Part shown: positions 6,681 to 14,852 of the stretch, in pieces
Position numbering within the stretch: the first letter of the stretch is position 1
Layout: each line of letters begins with the position of its first letter
NCBI GenBank assembly: GCA_934394985.1
Contig: CAKRRF010000017.1
Span: 1-53,107, forward strand
Direction: 5' to 3'
DNA: 53,107 nt
From: an uncultured Marvinbryantia sp.
Lineage (GTDB): Bacteria > Bacillota > Clostridia > Lachnospirales > Lachnospiraceae
Made by a program: the position numbers and the translations under genes
The notes under the pieces: model-generated
Database searches by the model: none
Seen by the model: the letters and a program-made list of their open reading frames with translations, nothing else
What the model was told of the DNA's origin: nothing

Positions 6681-8082
6681 AAATTACCATATCTCCTCTC
6701 AAGGTAATCTTCGGGCCACCCTTATGCTCTACATATTCCCTGGTAATCGTTACTTTACCAATATTATCATCTTTGGGAATTTCATACATAATATCGAGCA
6801 TTATTTCTTCAATGATTGCCCTTAGGGCTCTGGCGCCAGTTTGCTTTTCCATTGCTTTTTCAGCAATCGCCTCCAGTGCTCCATCCTCAAACTCCAATTT
6901 TACTTCGTCCAGTGCCAACAGCTTCTGATATTGTTTTAAAATTGCATTTTTGGGCTCTTTTAAAATCTTAACCAGCATCTCTTTATCCAGCCCCTTCAGG
7001 GTAAATATAACTGGCAGACGTCCGATAAACTCAGGAATCATTCCAAAACTGCGAATGTCCTCTATGGTTACTTTTTCCAGAAGATTCGGGTCGTCATTAT
7101 ATTTATCCTTCAGATCTGCCTGGAATCCCATCGACGACTGCTTTGTCAGTCTCTCTTTTATGATATCTTCCAGACCTGGGAAGGCACCTCCACAAATGAA
7201 CAATATGTTTTTCGTATTCACTGTTTCCAACGGGACCATGGCATTTTTGCTGTTGGAGCCCACCGGGACTTCCACTTCACTGCCCTCTAAAAGTTTTAAC
7301 ATTCCCTGCTGAACAGATTCTCCGCTTACATCTCGCTGATTTGTGTTCTTCTTTTTTGCTATTTTGTCAATCTCATCTATAAAAATAATCCCCTGCTCCG
7401 CTTTCTGCACATCATTTCCTGCAGCAGCGAGCAGCTTAGATACCACACTTTCGATATCATCGCCGATATATCCTGCCTCTGTAAGAGACGTTGCATCAGC
7501 AATCGCCAGTGGCACATCCAGAAGTCTTGCCAGAGTCTTTACCAGATAGGTTTTACCACAGCCTGTCGGTCCAATCATCAGCATATTCGACTTCTCTATT
7601 TCAATGTCGTCCATCGTACCGGTAGCCACTCTTTTGTAGTGGTTATACACAGCTACAGAAATCACCTTTTTGGCATATTCCTGTCCAATGATATATTCAT
7701 CCAGCTTTTCTTTTATCTTATGGGGTGCCGGAACAGACTTCAGATCTAAAACTGGTGCCTTACTTTTCTTCTTCACTTTCTGGCGCTGCGGTACCTGATT
7801 CGTCAGATCTGATACATTGATCATCTGCATATTCGGGAACTTCTTGGACATCTCCATCAGTTCCTGATAGGTATTCGCATCCATTCTGCTCATACTGTCA
7901 AAGGACTTCTGCATACAGTCCGGGCAGATGCACATATTTGGCATCAGTTCAATCATTTTTCCTGCCTTGCTCTCCGGTCTGTGGCAGATGCAACAGACTT
8001 TTTCATATTCATCTGTATCGTTTTCCGCAGAGGATGACGTTGTCTCTTCTATTAACTCTTCTGTCTTATTTTCTTCTGACAC
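6673..8082 (-). CDS. clpX: ClpX-type AAA+ unfoldase ATPase
   Basis: A 469-residue AAA+ ATPase of the ClpX family, which unfolds substrates and feeds them to ClpP. An N-terminal zinc-binding domain has CxxC pairs (Cys30/33 and Cys53/56). A linker of about 60 residues rich in Lys/Gln follows, longer than usual, then Walker A GPTGCGKT (171-178), pore loop GYIGDD (204-209; canonical GYVGED), Walker B IIFIDE (232-237) and a ClpP-contact loop reading MGF instead of IGF. The start is the GTG at 8082: AAAGGAG lies just ahead, whereas upstream in-frame ATGs lie too close to or beyond the promoter. Divergent loops and linker hint at a second ClpX paralogue rather than the tig-clpP-linked one. Confidence 0.88.
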   Translation of the reverse strand: MSEENKTEELIEETTSSSAENDTDEYEKVCCICHRPESKAGKMIELMPNMCICPDCMQKSFDSMSRMDANTYQELMEMSKKFPNMQMINVSDLTNQVPQRQKVKKKSKAPVLDLKSVPAPHKIKEKLDEYIIGQEYAKKVISVAVYNHYKRVATGTMDDIEIEKSNMLMIGPTGCGKTYLVKTLARLLDVPLAIADATSLTEAGYIGDDIESVVSKLLAAAGNDVQKAEQGIIFIDEIDKIAKKKNTNQRDVSGESVQQGMLKLLEGSEVEVPVGSNSKNAMVPLETVNTKNILFICGGAFPGLEDIIKERLTKQSSMGFQADLKDKYNDDPNLLEKVTIEDIRSFGMIPEFIGRLPVIFTLKGLDKEMLVKILKEPKNAILKQYQKLLALDEVKLEFEDGALEAIAEKAMEKQTGARALRAIIEEIMLDIMYEIPKDDNIGKVTITREYVEHKGGPKITLRGDMVIYG

Positions 8083-8137
8083 GTATTTTCTCCTTTTATT
8101 CATGCATATATTATGCATACTGAACCCATAATAAGTA

Positions 8138-8166
8138 ATACTAACACATAACGCTTTTTTATACAA
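8138..8166 (-). promoter_or_regulatory. promoter of the clpX-sigA operon
   Basis: Minus strand: TTGTAT (8166-8161), 17-base spacer, TAGTAT (8143-8138). Transcription would start near 8131, giving a 49-base leader to the GTG at 8082. It makes the promoter-overlapping in-frame ATG at 8166 unusable as a start. Confidence 0.65.
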
Positions 8167-8176
8167 GCTTAAATAT

Positions 8177-8205
8177 CAAAAAATGCCATGAGTTTTCTCA
8201 TGGCA
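8177..8205 (-). terminator. terminator of the htrA-like gene
   Basis: TGCCATGAG (8184-8192) pairs perfectly with CTCATGGCA (8197-8205), 4-base loop. Reading leftwards a TTTTTT run follows directly. Confidence 0.9.
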
Positions 8206-8258
8206 CTTTTACTGTCAGGCAGATATTCGCAATCTGCCTCTCTATTTGTTTGATTCGG

Positions 8259-9749
8259 TTAAAATCCGAAATAACGGAACAGATCTTCCAGGCCTCCATT
8301 GCCGTCCGAATAAGGCATCTGGCTTCTTCCTCCAAAGTCATACCAGTCCTGAAAATCCTCATACTCTGGAATTTCCCCCTGGTTACTGTTGCCATTCTCT
8401 GATTTTTTCTCTGAATCACTGCTTTTATCCTGTTTTTCTTTCTGATACCCTGGAAGATCAGACTTCTTTCCAAGTTCTACATCTATGATCTTTTCCTCAT
8501 ATCCATCTGCTCCGGAACGTTTTACTGTAACAGCTACTGTCTCACCTGCCGCATAATACTGCATACGATCCAACAATTCACTCTTTGAGCTGATTCCGGT
8601 CTTATCCAGTCTGACAATAATATCTCCTTCACGGATTCCCGCTTTTGCTGCAGCACTTCCATCCGTCAGTTCATACACAAAAGCTCCGGTAGGAATATTA
8701 TAAATTTGTCTTGCCTCTTCTGATACATCTACCGGAATCAGACCTAATGCTCCCGCATCCTCTGCACTGACTTTTGTCCTTGTCACCTGATTCATCAGTT
8801 CCTCAATGATCGGCTTGGCTGTATTAACAGGAATAGCATAACCCATGCCTTCTACGCCTGTCTCCGCCGCCTTCGCAGAGTTAATACCAATGAGCTCACC
8901 TTTCAGATTCAAAAGAGCACCACCGCTGTTGCCAAAATTAATAGCCGCATCTGTCTGAATCATCGGATTACTCACCACGCCGTTACTTGTAGAAACAGAA
9001 ATCTCACGATCCAGCGCACTGATGATACCAAAAGTCACAGACTGGCCATATCCCAGCGCGTTTCCAATAGCAACCGCATATTCTCCAACCACTGTCTGAT
9101 CTGAATCCCCTAATTGTGCTATCTTGATCTTTTTTGCCACATCTTCGCTGATATCACTTAATTTTACCGCAATCACAGCCAGATCCCATGTAGAGTCGGT
9201 TCCCTTTACCTGCGCCGGCACCAGTTTTTCGTCATCCTCCGCATCTGCTGTAAAACATACCGTAAGCTCTTCTGCTCCGTCCACTACATGATGGTTCGTA
9301 GCAATTAACAGTTCACTGTCATTTTTTCCCACAATAATTCCGGACCCGGTACTCTCGCTGTCCATCTGATATTCTTCTCCAAAAAAACTGATGCTCTCTA
9401 CGCCCACATTCGTAATGGCCACAATAGATGGCATCACATTCTCAGCAACCGCTGAAATATCCGGCATACTCAGTTGATCCTTTTCTTCTGACAACTCTGT
9501 CTTTCCGATTAGTTTTCCAATTTTACTGTCGGCTGTATCATTTTTTTGTATTTCACTTTCTGTCTCTGCTTCTGCCTGTTCTGTCTCAGCAGAATCTGTC
9601 TCTCGTTTGGAAAAATCAGCTCCGATTTTAATCCGTTCACTTTCTGTTGCCTCTTCTGCGGCTACACTGAGACTTCCTGCCGATACATTCATAATGCAGG
9701 CTGCCAGCACCAGTGCTGTAAGACTGCGCCAGTGATTCTTTCTGTGCAT
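8259..9749 (-). CDS. HtrA/DegP-like S1C serine protease with PDZ domain
   Basis: A 496-residue membrane-associated or secreted quality-control protease. A signal segment (residues 8-31) is followed by an acidic Glu/Thr-rich linker. The trypsin-like domain carries His154 in ATNHHVVDG, Asp189 in TWDLAVIAV and Ser275 in NFGNSGGAL. One PDZ domain spans about 330-425, and the C terminus (440-496) is an unusual Ser/Asp/Gly-rich tail ending in aromatic residues, LFRYFGF. I chose the ATG at 9749 because AAAGGGGGA lies just upstream and it begins the signal peptide; the frame remains open nine codons further. It forms its own unit between a terminator and a 126-bp spacer. Confidence 0.93.
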   Translation of the reverse strand: MHRKNHWRSLTALVLAACIMNVSAGSLSVAAEEATESERIKIGADFSKRETDSAETEQAEAETESEIQKNDTADSKIGKLIGKTELSEEKDQLSMPDISAVAENVMPSIVAITNVGVESISFFGEEYQMDSESTGSGIIVGKNDSELLIATNHHVVDGAEELTVCFTADAEDDEKLVPAQVKGTDSTWDLAVIAVKLSDISEDVAKKIKIAQLGDSDQTVVGEYAVAIGNALGYGQSVTFGIISALDREISVSTSNGVVSNPMIQTDAAINFGNSGGALLNLKGELIGINSAKAAETGVEGMGYAIPVNTAKPIIEELMNQVTRTKVSAEDAGALGLIPVDVSEEARQIYNIPTGAFVYELTDGSAAAKAGIREGDIIVRLDKTGISSKSELLDRMQYYAAGETVAVTVKRSGADGYEEKIIDVELGKKSDLPGYQKEKQDKSSDSEKKSENGNSNQGEIPEYEDFQDWYDFGGRSQMPYSDGNGGLEDLFRYFGF

Positions 9750-9809
9750 CTTTTTTCCCCCTTTGATCCATATCACTCATACTCAAGCTTTATTTCAAGA
9801 ATTCTGTTC

Positions 9810-9830
9810 CGTATTCTGACGACAGATACG
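9810..9830. promoter_or_regulatory. imperfect palindrome upstream of the htrA-like gene
   Basis: CGTAT-T-CTG pairs with CAG-ATACG around a 4-base centre (one bulge). It lacks a T tract on either strand, so it is not a terminator. It sits upstream of a weak candidate promoter for the protease (TTGAAA 9798-9793, 17 bases, TGATAT 9775-9770). A regulator binding site is possible but not shown. Confidence 0.25.
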
Positions 9831-9875
9831 AAATCGTTCCCACGATATTTTATTTAGTGTAACAGATATTTGTGT

Positions 9876-10847
9876 TCAATCTGTGATATTCTGCAAATTC
9901 TTTTTTTCCCAGTAGCTTTTGTCAGACGTAAATTTTAAAATCAGCTTTTTCGGAAGACGCTGATACTTTTTCCCCGCACGATATCCCAGATACTTCCATC
10001 CACTCTGCCAGATCAGCGCAGGAAGCAGAAAATAATACTTTTTCTTTATCAGATATCCCGCTGTTTTTTTTACCAGACGAATGCCTTCCCCTTCTGATGC
10101 AATACCATGAAAAATTTCAGGATGATCTGCCTGTGAAACTGCCAGATCAAAATTACGGTGAAACTGTTCCATTGCTGTATAATTATGTGAATGAATCACT
10201 CTTGCTTCTGCTGCATAGGCCACTTTATATCCTTTTTGAATCATGGTAGCGGCACAAATCATATCTTCATTAAAAATAGTATGCCGTATAAATCCACCCA
10301 CGGAAAGATAAATATTTCTCCTGTACATGGCACATACGTCTGAGCAGAAAAAAGTCTTTATTCCCATTTTGGGAATATCATCTGCCGTTTTGATACGACT
10401 GTTTTCTCCATAATTAAATTCTCTTGTATAGCGTTCTATCATTCCACAGTCGGCTGTCGGCAGCTGTCTTGCATAAGCTGCACCGATCATCGGATCCTGT
10501 GTCATTGCTTTCAGCAAACGTTCAATCAGATACTGATCGGCAGGTATGGCATCCTGTGTCATAAACATCAGGTATTCGGCATGCGATTTTCCTGCCGCCA
10601 TAGCACGTGTGCCGCCATGATCAAATTCTTCTTTCCGAATATGATGCAGTTCCATTTTCATGCCAGCCAGTGTCCCGAATACAAACGGAGACTTGTCAAA
10701 TTCTGCCTGTTCCCAGAGTTCTTCTTCCGTGTTAATGACCAGAATTCTCTGAGGTCTTACTGTCTGACGCTGAAGACGACTGATCAGCTTTTCAAATGTA
10801 GCGTCTGGCTTATATGTGGGAATAATAATATCAATACTATGTTCCAT
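9876..10847 (-). CDS. GT2-family glycosyltransferase (rhamnosyltransferase-like)
   Basis: A 323-residue cytoplasmic GT-A fold enzyme that transfers a sugar from an activated nucleotide donor to a polymer or lipid-linked acceptor. The N-terminal IDIIIPTYKPDATFEKL and the QDAIPAD segment (metal/nucleotide DxD position) are typical of the RfbN-like rhamnosyltransferase branch, as is the later FCSDVCAMYRR. No membrane segment. The ribosome site is AAGGGGAA. It is the last gene of the polymer locus and lies beyond the terminator at 10883-10909, so it depends on read-through or on a promoter I could not find. Confidence 0.85.
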   Translation of the reverse strand: MEHSIDIIIPTYKPDATFEKLISRLQRQTVRPQRILVINTEEELWEQAEFDKSPFVFGTLAGMKMELHHIRKEEFDHGGTRAMAAGKSHAEYLMFMTQDAIPADQYLIERLLKAMTQDPMIGAAYARQLPTADCGMIERYTREFNYGENSRIKTADDIPKMGIKTFFCSDVCAMYRRNIYLSVGGFIRHTIFNEDMICAATMIQKGYKVAYAAEARVIHSHNYTAMEQFHRNFDLAVSQADHPEIFHGIASEGEGIRLVKKTAGYLIKKKYYFLLPALIWQSGWKYLGYRAGKKYQRLPKKLILKFTSDKSYWEKKNLQNITD

Positions 10848-10882
10848 ACTGTTTCCCCTTCTCTGACTCTATTCAGAATAGA

Positions 10883-10909
10883 TAAAAGGGGACTGTCACT
10901 GCAGTCCCC
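10883..10909 (-). terminator. terminator after the LCP gene
   Basis: GGGGACTG (10888-10895) pairs with CAGTCCCC (10902-10909). On the minus strand the stem is followed by CTTTTATC. It marks the likely main 3' end of the large polymer operon, with partial read-through into the last GT gene. Confidence 0.8.
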
Positions 10910-10919
10910 AAAATCCACT

Positions 10920-12356
10920 TTATGAAATACCTGTACGGTAAGCAATTTCATTGCTGATATCCTGTACGGTATCAGATGGTGTATATTCTTGATTTGCAAA
11001 TAAGAACTGATGCAGTTCTGTTACATTCTGTGCAAGATTTACCGGAATAACGCAGTCACCTGCATCTACATCCGCAGTCTGTTTCTCAAACGGGAATCCG
11101 GTAGTATCTGTCAGACTGTAGGATGCTACGTCTTTTGCAAGATTCAGGATCTCTGTGGTAGAAAGACTGGTAGATACCTGATCCATCACATCGTTGATGA
11201 TCTTGGTAATAGTAACCGGATCCATCTTCTTTACTTTCTCCAGAATCTGTTCCAGCACCTTTCTCTGTCTGTAAGTACGTTCGTAGTCCAGACCTTCATG
11301 TTCAGAGTCAATTGCCTCTGTATAACGGATACGGCAGTAAGAGAGTGCCTGAAGTCCGTTCAGCGTCTGCATACCAGCTGAAGTAACCGGTACAATTTCC
11401 AAACCTGTAATTTCAGATCCCTCATTCTGATATCCGTTCAGGAAATTAATCTCATCCTCGCGAACATCAATATCTACGCCTCCGATATCATTTACTACCT
11501 CTGCTACTACATTCATGTTTACGGTAAGGAAATCTGAAATATCAAGGTCCAGATTCTCATTCAGCATCTGAATGGAACGTTCTACACCATAAATGCCATA
11601 AACATCCGTTGCTTTGCGGAAATTATAAGACCCGTCTCCGGATTCCAGATATGTATCACGGTATACGGATGCCAGCTTCACTTCTTTCGTATCTTTGTTG
11701 ATACTGCAGACCATAATGGTATCACTCTGTCCAACATCCAGATTTTCACGTGAGTCTACACCATACAGTGCAATGTTCCAATATCCCTGCATTGCTTTGG
11801 CTGTATATTCCGGAAGCTGTTCCTGCACCTTCTGTTTGATCTCATCATCTTTCAACTGTACACGCTGTACTTTGGAAAGTGTAGCTGCTGCATATAATCC
11901 TACTGCCAGCACAATGAGCAGCAGAAGTTCAAATACAAATAATATTCTGCGTCTTTTTTTCTTCTTTTTCTTTTTTTCACCGGCAGCCGCTGCTTCAGCC
12001 TGATATGGAGTACCATATCCCTGCGGTCCTCTTGGATTCTGATAATATCTCTGCTGTCCATATGGGTTCTGCTGATAGTACTGCTGTCCGTTCGGATTCT
12101 GTCTGTAATACTGCTGTCCGTTCGGATTCTGCTGATAGTACTGCTGCCCGTTTGGATTCTGCTGATAATACTGCTGTCCGTTTGGATTCTGCTGATAATA
12201 CTGCTGTCCGTTCGGGTTCTGCTGATAATACTGCTGTCCGTTCGGATTCTGCTGATAGTACTGCTGTCCATTTGGATTCTGCTGATTTGTCTGCGTTGTA
12301 TGACCGGCTTCACGTCCGGCTCTTCTGGTATCGCGTTCGTCTCTGCTTCTTGCCAT
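10920..12356 (-). CDS. LytR-CpsA-Psr (LCP) family wall-polymer ligase
   Basis: A 478-residue LCP protein, the enzyme class that moves undecaprenyl-linked polymers onto peptidoglycan outside the membrane. The cytoplasmic N terminus is odd: nine tandem 10-residue units, mostly NPNGQQYYQQ, from residue 27 to about 115, then a run of Lys/Arg. One membrane helix (137-159) leads to the extracytoplasmic LCP domain, with the conserved Arg in ASVYRDTYL, the NVVAEVVNDIGGVDIDV block and the Arg-rich YERTYRQRKVL. The repeat makes it longer than usual LCP proteins. The ribosome site is AAAAGGGGAA. It follows the sugar-phosphate transferase gene by 25 bp and ends at a terminator; it probably attaches the polymer encoded upstream. 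Confidence 0.93.
   Translation of the reverse strand: MARSRDERDTRRAGREAGHTTQTNQQNPNGQQYYQQNPNGQQYYQQNPNGQQYYQQNPNGQQYYQQNPNGQQYYQQNPNGQQYYRQNPNGQQYYQQNPYGQQRYYQNPRGPQGYGTPYQAEAAAAGEKKKKKKKRRRILFVFELLLLIVLAVGLYAAATLSKVQRVQLKDDEIKQKVQEQLPEYTAKAMQGYWNIALYGVDSRENLDVGQSDTIMVCSINKDTKEVKLASVYRDTYLESGDGSYNFRKATDVYGIYGVERSIQMLNENLDLDISDFLTVNMNVVAEVVNDIGGVDIDVREDEINFLNGYQNEGSEITGLEIVPVTSAGMQTLNGLQALSYCRIRYTEAIDSEHEGLDYERTYRQRKVLEQILEKVKKMDPVTITKIINDVMDQVSTSLSTTEILNLAKDVASYSLTDTTGFPFEKQTADVDAGDCVIPVNLAQNVTELHQFLFANQEYTPSDTVQDISNEIAYRTGIS
12061..12294 (-). repeat. 30-bp in-frame tandem repeat encoding NPNGQQYYQQ
   Basis: Eight consecutive 30-bp units start every 30 bases from 12061 to 12271. They differ mainly at wobble positions, so selection on the peptide rather than recent duplication alone is likely. 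The first unit reads NPYG and the second has one R for Q. They encode the cytoplasmic N terminus of the LCP protein. Confidence 0.95.
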
Positions 12357-12381
12357 AATGTTCCCCTTTTTCTCCTGTCAT

Positions 12382-13782
12382 CTAATATGCATTTTTATTA
12401 ATAAACCCTTTAAAAACCGTCAGGAACAGGATTTTAATATCCAGTCCCATGGTCCAGTTCTCAATATAATACAGGTCACAGTCAATTCTTTTTCGTATAG
12501 AGGTATCTCCCCGGTATCCGTTCACCTGTGCCCAGCCTGTCATCCCCGGTCTTACCTGATGTTTTACCATATAACGTGGAATTTCTTCTCTGAATTTTTC
12601 CACAAACTGCGGACGCTCCGGTCTTGGACCGATCAGGCTCATTTCCCCCTTCAGTACATTGAATAGCTGCGGAAGTTCATCAATACTTGTCTTTCTCATA
12701 AACTTTCCAACTCCGGTCACTCTGGCATCATTCTTTGTCGTCCATCCTGCCCGTTCACGGCTTTTGCTCTGTACCTGCATAGAACGAAACTTATACATAA
12801 CAAAAGGCTTGTTATGCAGCCCTACCCGTTCCTGGCGAAAAATCACAGGTCCCGGTGACGTCAGCTTCACCATAAATGCTGCCAGAAGCATCACCGGTGA
12901 AAACAGCACAATACAGATCAGAGAACCTACAATATCCACCGCTCTTTTTGCCATAGCATTAAACGTATTGGATAATGGTACATATCGAATGTTAATCACC
13001 GGCAGTCCCATCAAATCTTCTGTATACGGTCTGGTCGGTATAATATTGCCATAGTCAGGAATCAGCTTGGTATGCACTCCTGACTTTTCGCAAACCGCAA
13101 CAATATGCGCCAGTTTATAATACTCACTTAAACTCAGCGCAATAATAATCTCGTCCAACTGGTGCTCTTTCAGGATTCTTTCCAGATCTTCTGTTCTGCC
13201 GATCATATGAATTCCTCGATAGGACGCTGTCCGTTCCATATTGTCATCTAAAATTCCAAATACATGATACCCCCATTCCGGGTTATCCATAATGCGGTCC
13301 ATATATCCTTTTCCAGCCTCGCCCATGCCAACGAGAAGAATATGCTTTAAATTCATTCCCCGGCGCCGGATCTTTCGCAGGCTCCAGCGGATAATGATCC
13401 GTTCCAGTGTTTCAAAACAAATATTAAAAGCAAAAAAGATAAAGATCAGCTGTCTGGAAAACTCATGCTGCTTTACCAGGGTAACGGCCGCCATAAAAAT
13501 CAGCATACCGAATAAATTTGCCTTTATTATATTACTCAGTTCCAGTCTGCGCCCCTGCACCCGCTTCGGTGCATACAGATTAAATGCGGAATTCAGTAAA
13601 AGCATTCCCGGAATCAGTGGAATCAGAACCAGCATATACATCTCTGCCGGAAGCACACCGATCTCTTCACCGGTTATGATCTTAATCTGAATAAACCATG
13701 CCAGCATATAGGAGCCGGCCGTAATCAGGGCATCAATCAGAACATGCAGTCGATTAAAGTACTGCTGATTATCCTTTATCAA
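12382..13782 (-). CDS. polyprenyl-phosphate sugar-1-phosphate transferase (WbaP/CpsE type)
   Basis: A 466-residue initiating enzyme that moves a hexose-1-phosphate from UDP-sugar to undecaprenyl phosphate. The N-terminal half has four or five membrane helices and a CoA-binding-like central domain (VGMGEAGKGYMDRIM). The C-terminal catalytic domain begins at KRAVDIVGSLICIVLFSP and has FRQERVG, KFRSMQ, SIDELPQLFNVLKGEMSLIGPRPERP and the RPGMTGWAQVNGYRG ending. The start is TTG at 13782, nine bases after GAGGGG. It has its own promoter and is followed closely by the LCP gene, pairing the first and last membrane steps of polymer synthesis. The sugar cannot be fixed from sequence. Confidence 0.9.
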   Translation of the reverse strand: MIKDNQQYFNRLHVLIDALITAGSYMLAWFIQIKIITGEEIGVLPAEMYMLVLIPLIPGMLLLNSAFNLYAPKRVQGRRLELSNIIKANLFGMLIFMAAVTLVKQHEFSRQLIFIFFAFNICFETLERIIIRWSLRKIRRRGMNLKHILLVGMGEAGKGYMDRIMDNPEWGYHVFGILDDNMERTASYRGIHMIGRTEDLERILKEHQLDEIIIALSLSEYYKLAHIVAVCEKSGVHTKLIPDYGNIIPTRPYTEDLMGLPVINIRYVPLSNTFNAMAKRAVDIVGSLICIVLFSPVMLLAAFMVKLTSPGPVIFRQERVGLHNKPFVMYKFRSMQVQSKSRERAGWTTKNDARVTGVGKFMRKTSIDELPQLFNVLKGEMSLIGPRPERPQFVEKFREEIPRYMVKHQVRPGMTGWAQVNGYRGDTSIRKRIDCDLYYIENWTMGLDIKILFLTVFKGFINKNAY

Positions 13783-13816
13783 TGTATTTCACCCCTCATA
13801 AGCTGCGTACTTTTAC

Positions 13817-13845
13817 ATCATACATGACGATTCTGGAAATTGCAA
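13817..13845 (-). promoter_or_regulatory. internal promoter for the initiating transferase and LCP genes
   Basis: Minus strand: TTGCAA (13845-13840), 17-base spacer, TATGAT (13822-13817). It lies in the 88-bp gap, the largest within the locus between its first gene and the terminator, so this pair can be made independently of the long upstream operon. Confidence 0.75.
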
Positions 13846-13870
13846 TATTTCTTTCAATTTTATTACAATT

Positions 13871-14830
13871 TTATTTATTTTTTCTTAATAAACCCAGCAT
13901 ATTCCGCCATAATGTCAGTTGAATTTTGCAGCATCGGTCAAAATTTTCCGGCACAAGTGCAAATTTCTCCCCTTTTCTGCTCAACAATACGCCTTTCCAA
14001 AGCCCTGCCAGATAAACATGACCCAGGCCTTTTGGTATAAAATAAAGTGTCTTTATCACGCATCCGGCAAACAAAAATGGTAAATTTATAAGAATCTGCC
14101 ATCTTGCCATATTCTTATAAATCAGATAGATATTATTTCTGGATGCATGAGATACCTTAAAAACATTGTGCCTTGAACCTGTAGCCGCACTCCCCTTGTG
14201 ATATACAACTGCCTGTGGCTCATACCAGTTCTCATATCCACAGATCTGAGCCCTGTATCCGACATCCACATCCTCCAGATAGGCAAAATGCGCTTCATCA
14301 AACAGACCGATCTGCTCAAACACTTCTCTACGATACAAAACAGCTCCTCCGCAGGCTGAAAAAATCCGTGACGGCTCTGTAAAATTCTCTGCCGGGCTGT
14401 CTTTTCCTCTTGAGTAAGCCCATCCAAGGGCACAGTACTGATCACCCGCATTATCAATACGATCCGGATGATCCATCTGAAGCATTTTTGCCTGACAGGA
14501 AAACAGTTTTTTATTTTTTTCAGCTCGCAGTAACAAATAACGAATGAAATCGCAATCCACACGAATATCATTATTAAGAAGAACCACATAAGTTGTACTG
14601 GCTGCACGAATTCCTTCATTTACGGCTCTGCAAAATCCGTAATTTTTATCCAGTACAATCAGTTTTACCCATGGGTACTGTTCTTTTATATATTCCCGGC
14701 TTCCGTCTTCTGAACCGTTATCCACAACAATCACCGGAACCTGCCCAACGCTCTGCTCCTTCAGACTGTCCAGACACTGACCAATGTATTCTTTTCCATT
14801 CCAGTTTGGTATAATTACCGTTACTTCCAT
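13871..14830 (-). CDS. GT2-family glycosyltransferase (WbbL/RfbF-like rhamnosyltransferase)
   Basis: A 319-residue cytoplasmic glycosyltransferase. The N terminus reads VTVIIPNWNGKEYIGQCL, with VVDNGSEDGS and the metal-site block LLNNDIRVD, then an acceptor-side EDVDVGYR motif. The NWNG...NNDI signature is that of WbbL-like dTDP-rhamnose transferases, which fits RmlD in the locus; donor assignment is still an inference. Two weakly hydrophobic stretches near the C terminus (about 240-275) could be membrane-associated. It is 22 bp from the dual-domain GT gene upstream, in the same operon. Confidence 0.87.
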   Translation of the reverse strand: MEVTVIIPNWNGKEYIGQCLDSLKEQSVGQVPVIVVDNGSEDGSREYIKEQYPWVKLIVLDKNYGFCRAVNEGIRAASTTYVVLLNNDIRVDCDFIRYLLLRAEKNKKLFSCQAKMLQMDHPDRIDNAGDQYCALGWAYSRGKDSPAENFTEPSRIFSACGGAVLYRREVFEQIGLFDEAHFAYLEDVDVGYRAQICGYENWYEPQAVVYHKGSAATGSRHNVFKVSHASRNNIYLIYKNMARWQILINLPFLFAGCVIKTLYFIPKGLGHVYLAGLWKGVLLSRKGEKFALVPENFDRCCKIQLTLWRNMLGLLRKNK

Positions 14831-14852
14831 ATATTCTTTTTCACTCCGGTTC

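Noticed and set aside
8083..8166. Upstream ATG starts for the ClpX-like protein
   Set aside because: The first lies at the -35 box and the others lack ribosome sites; the GTG at 8082 follows AAAGGAG.
12061..12300. Regular 30-bp repeats resembling a CRISPR array
   Set aside because: Units are directly adjacent without spacers, stay in frame and encode a repeated peptide of the LCP protein.
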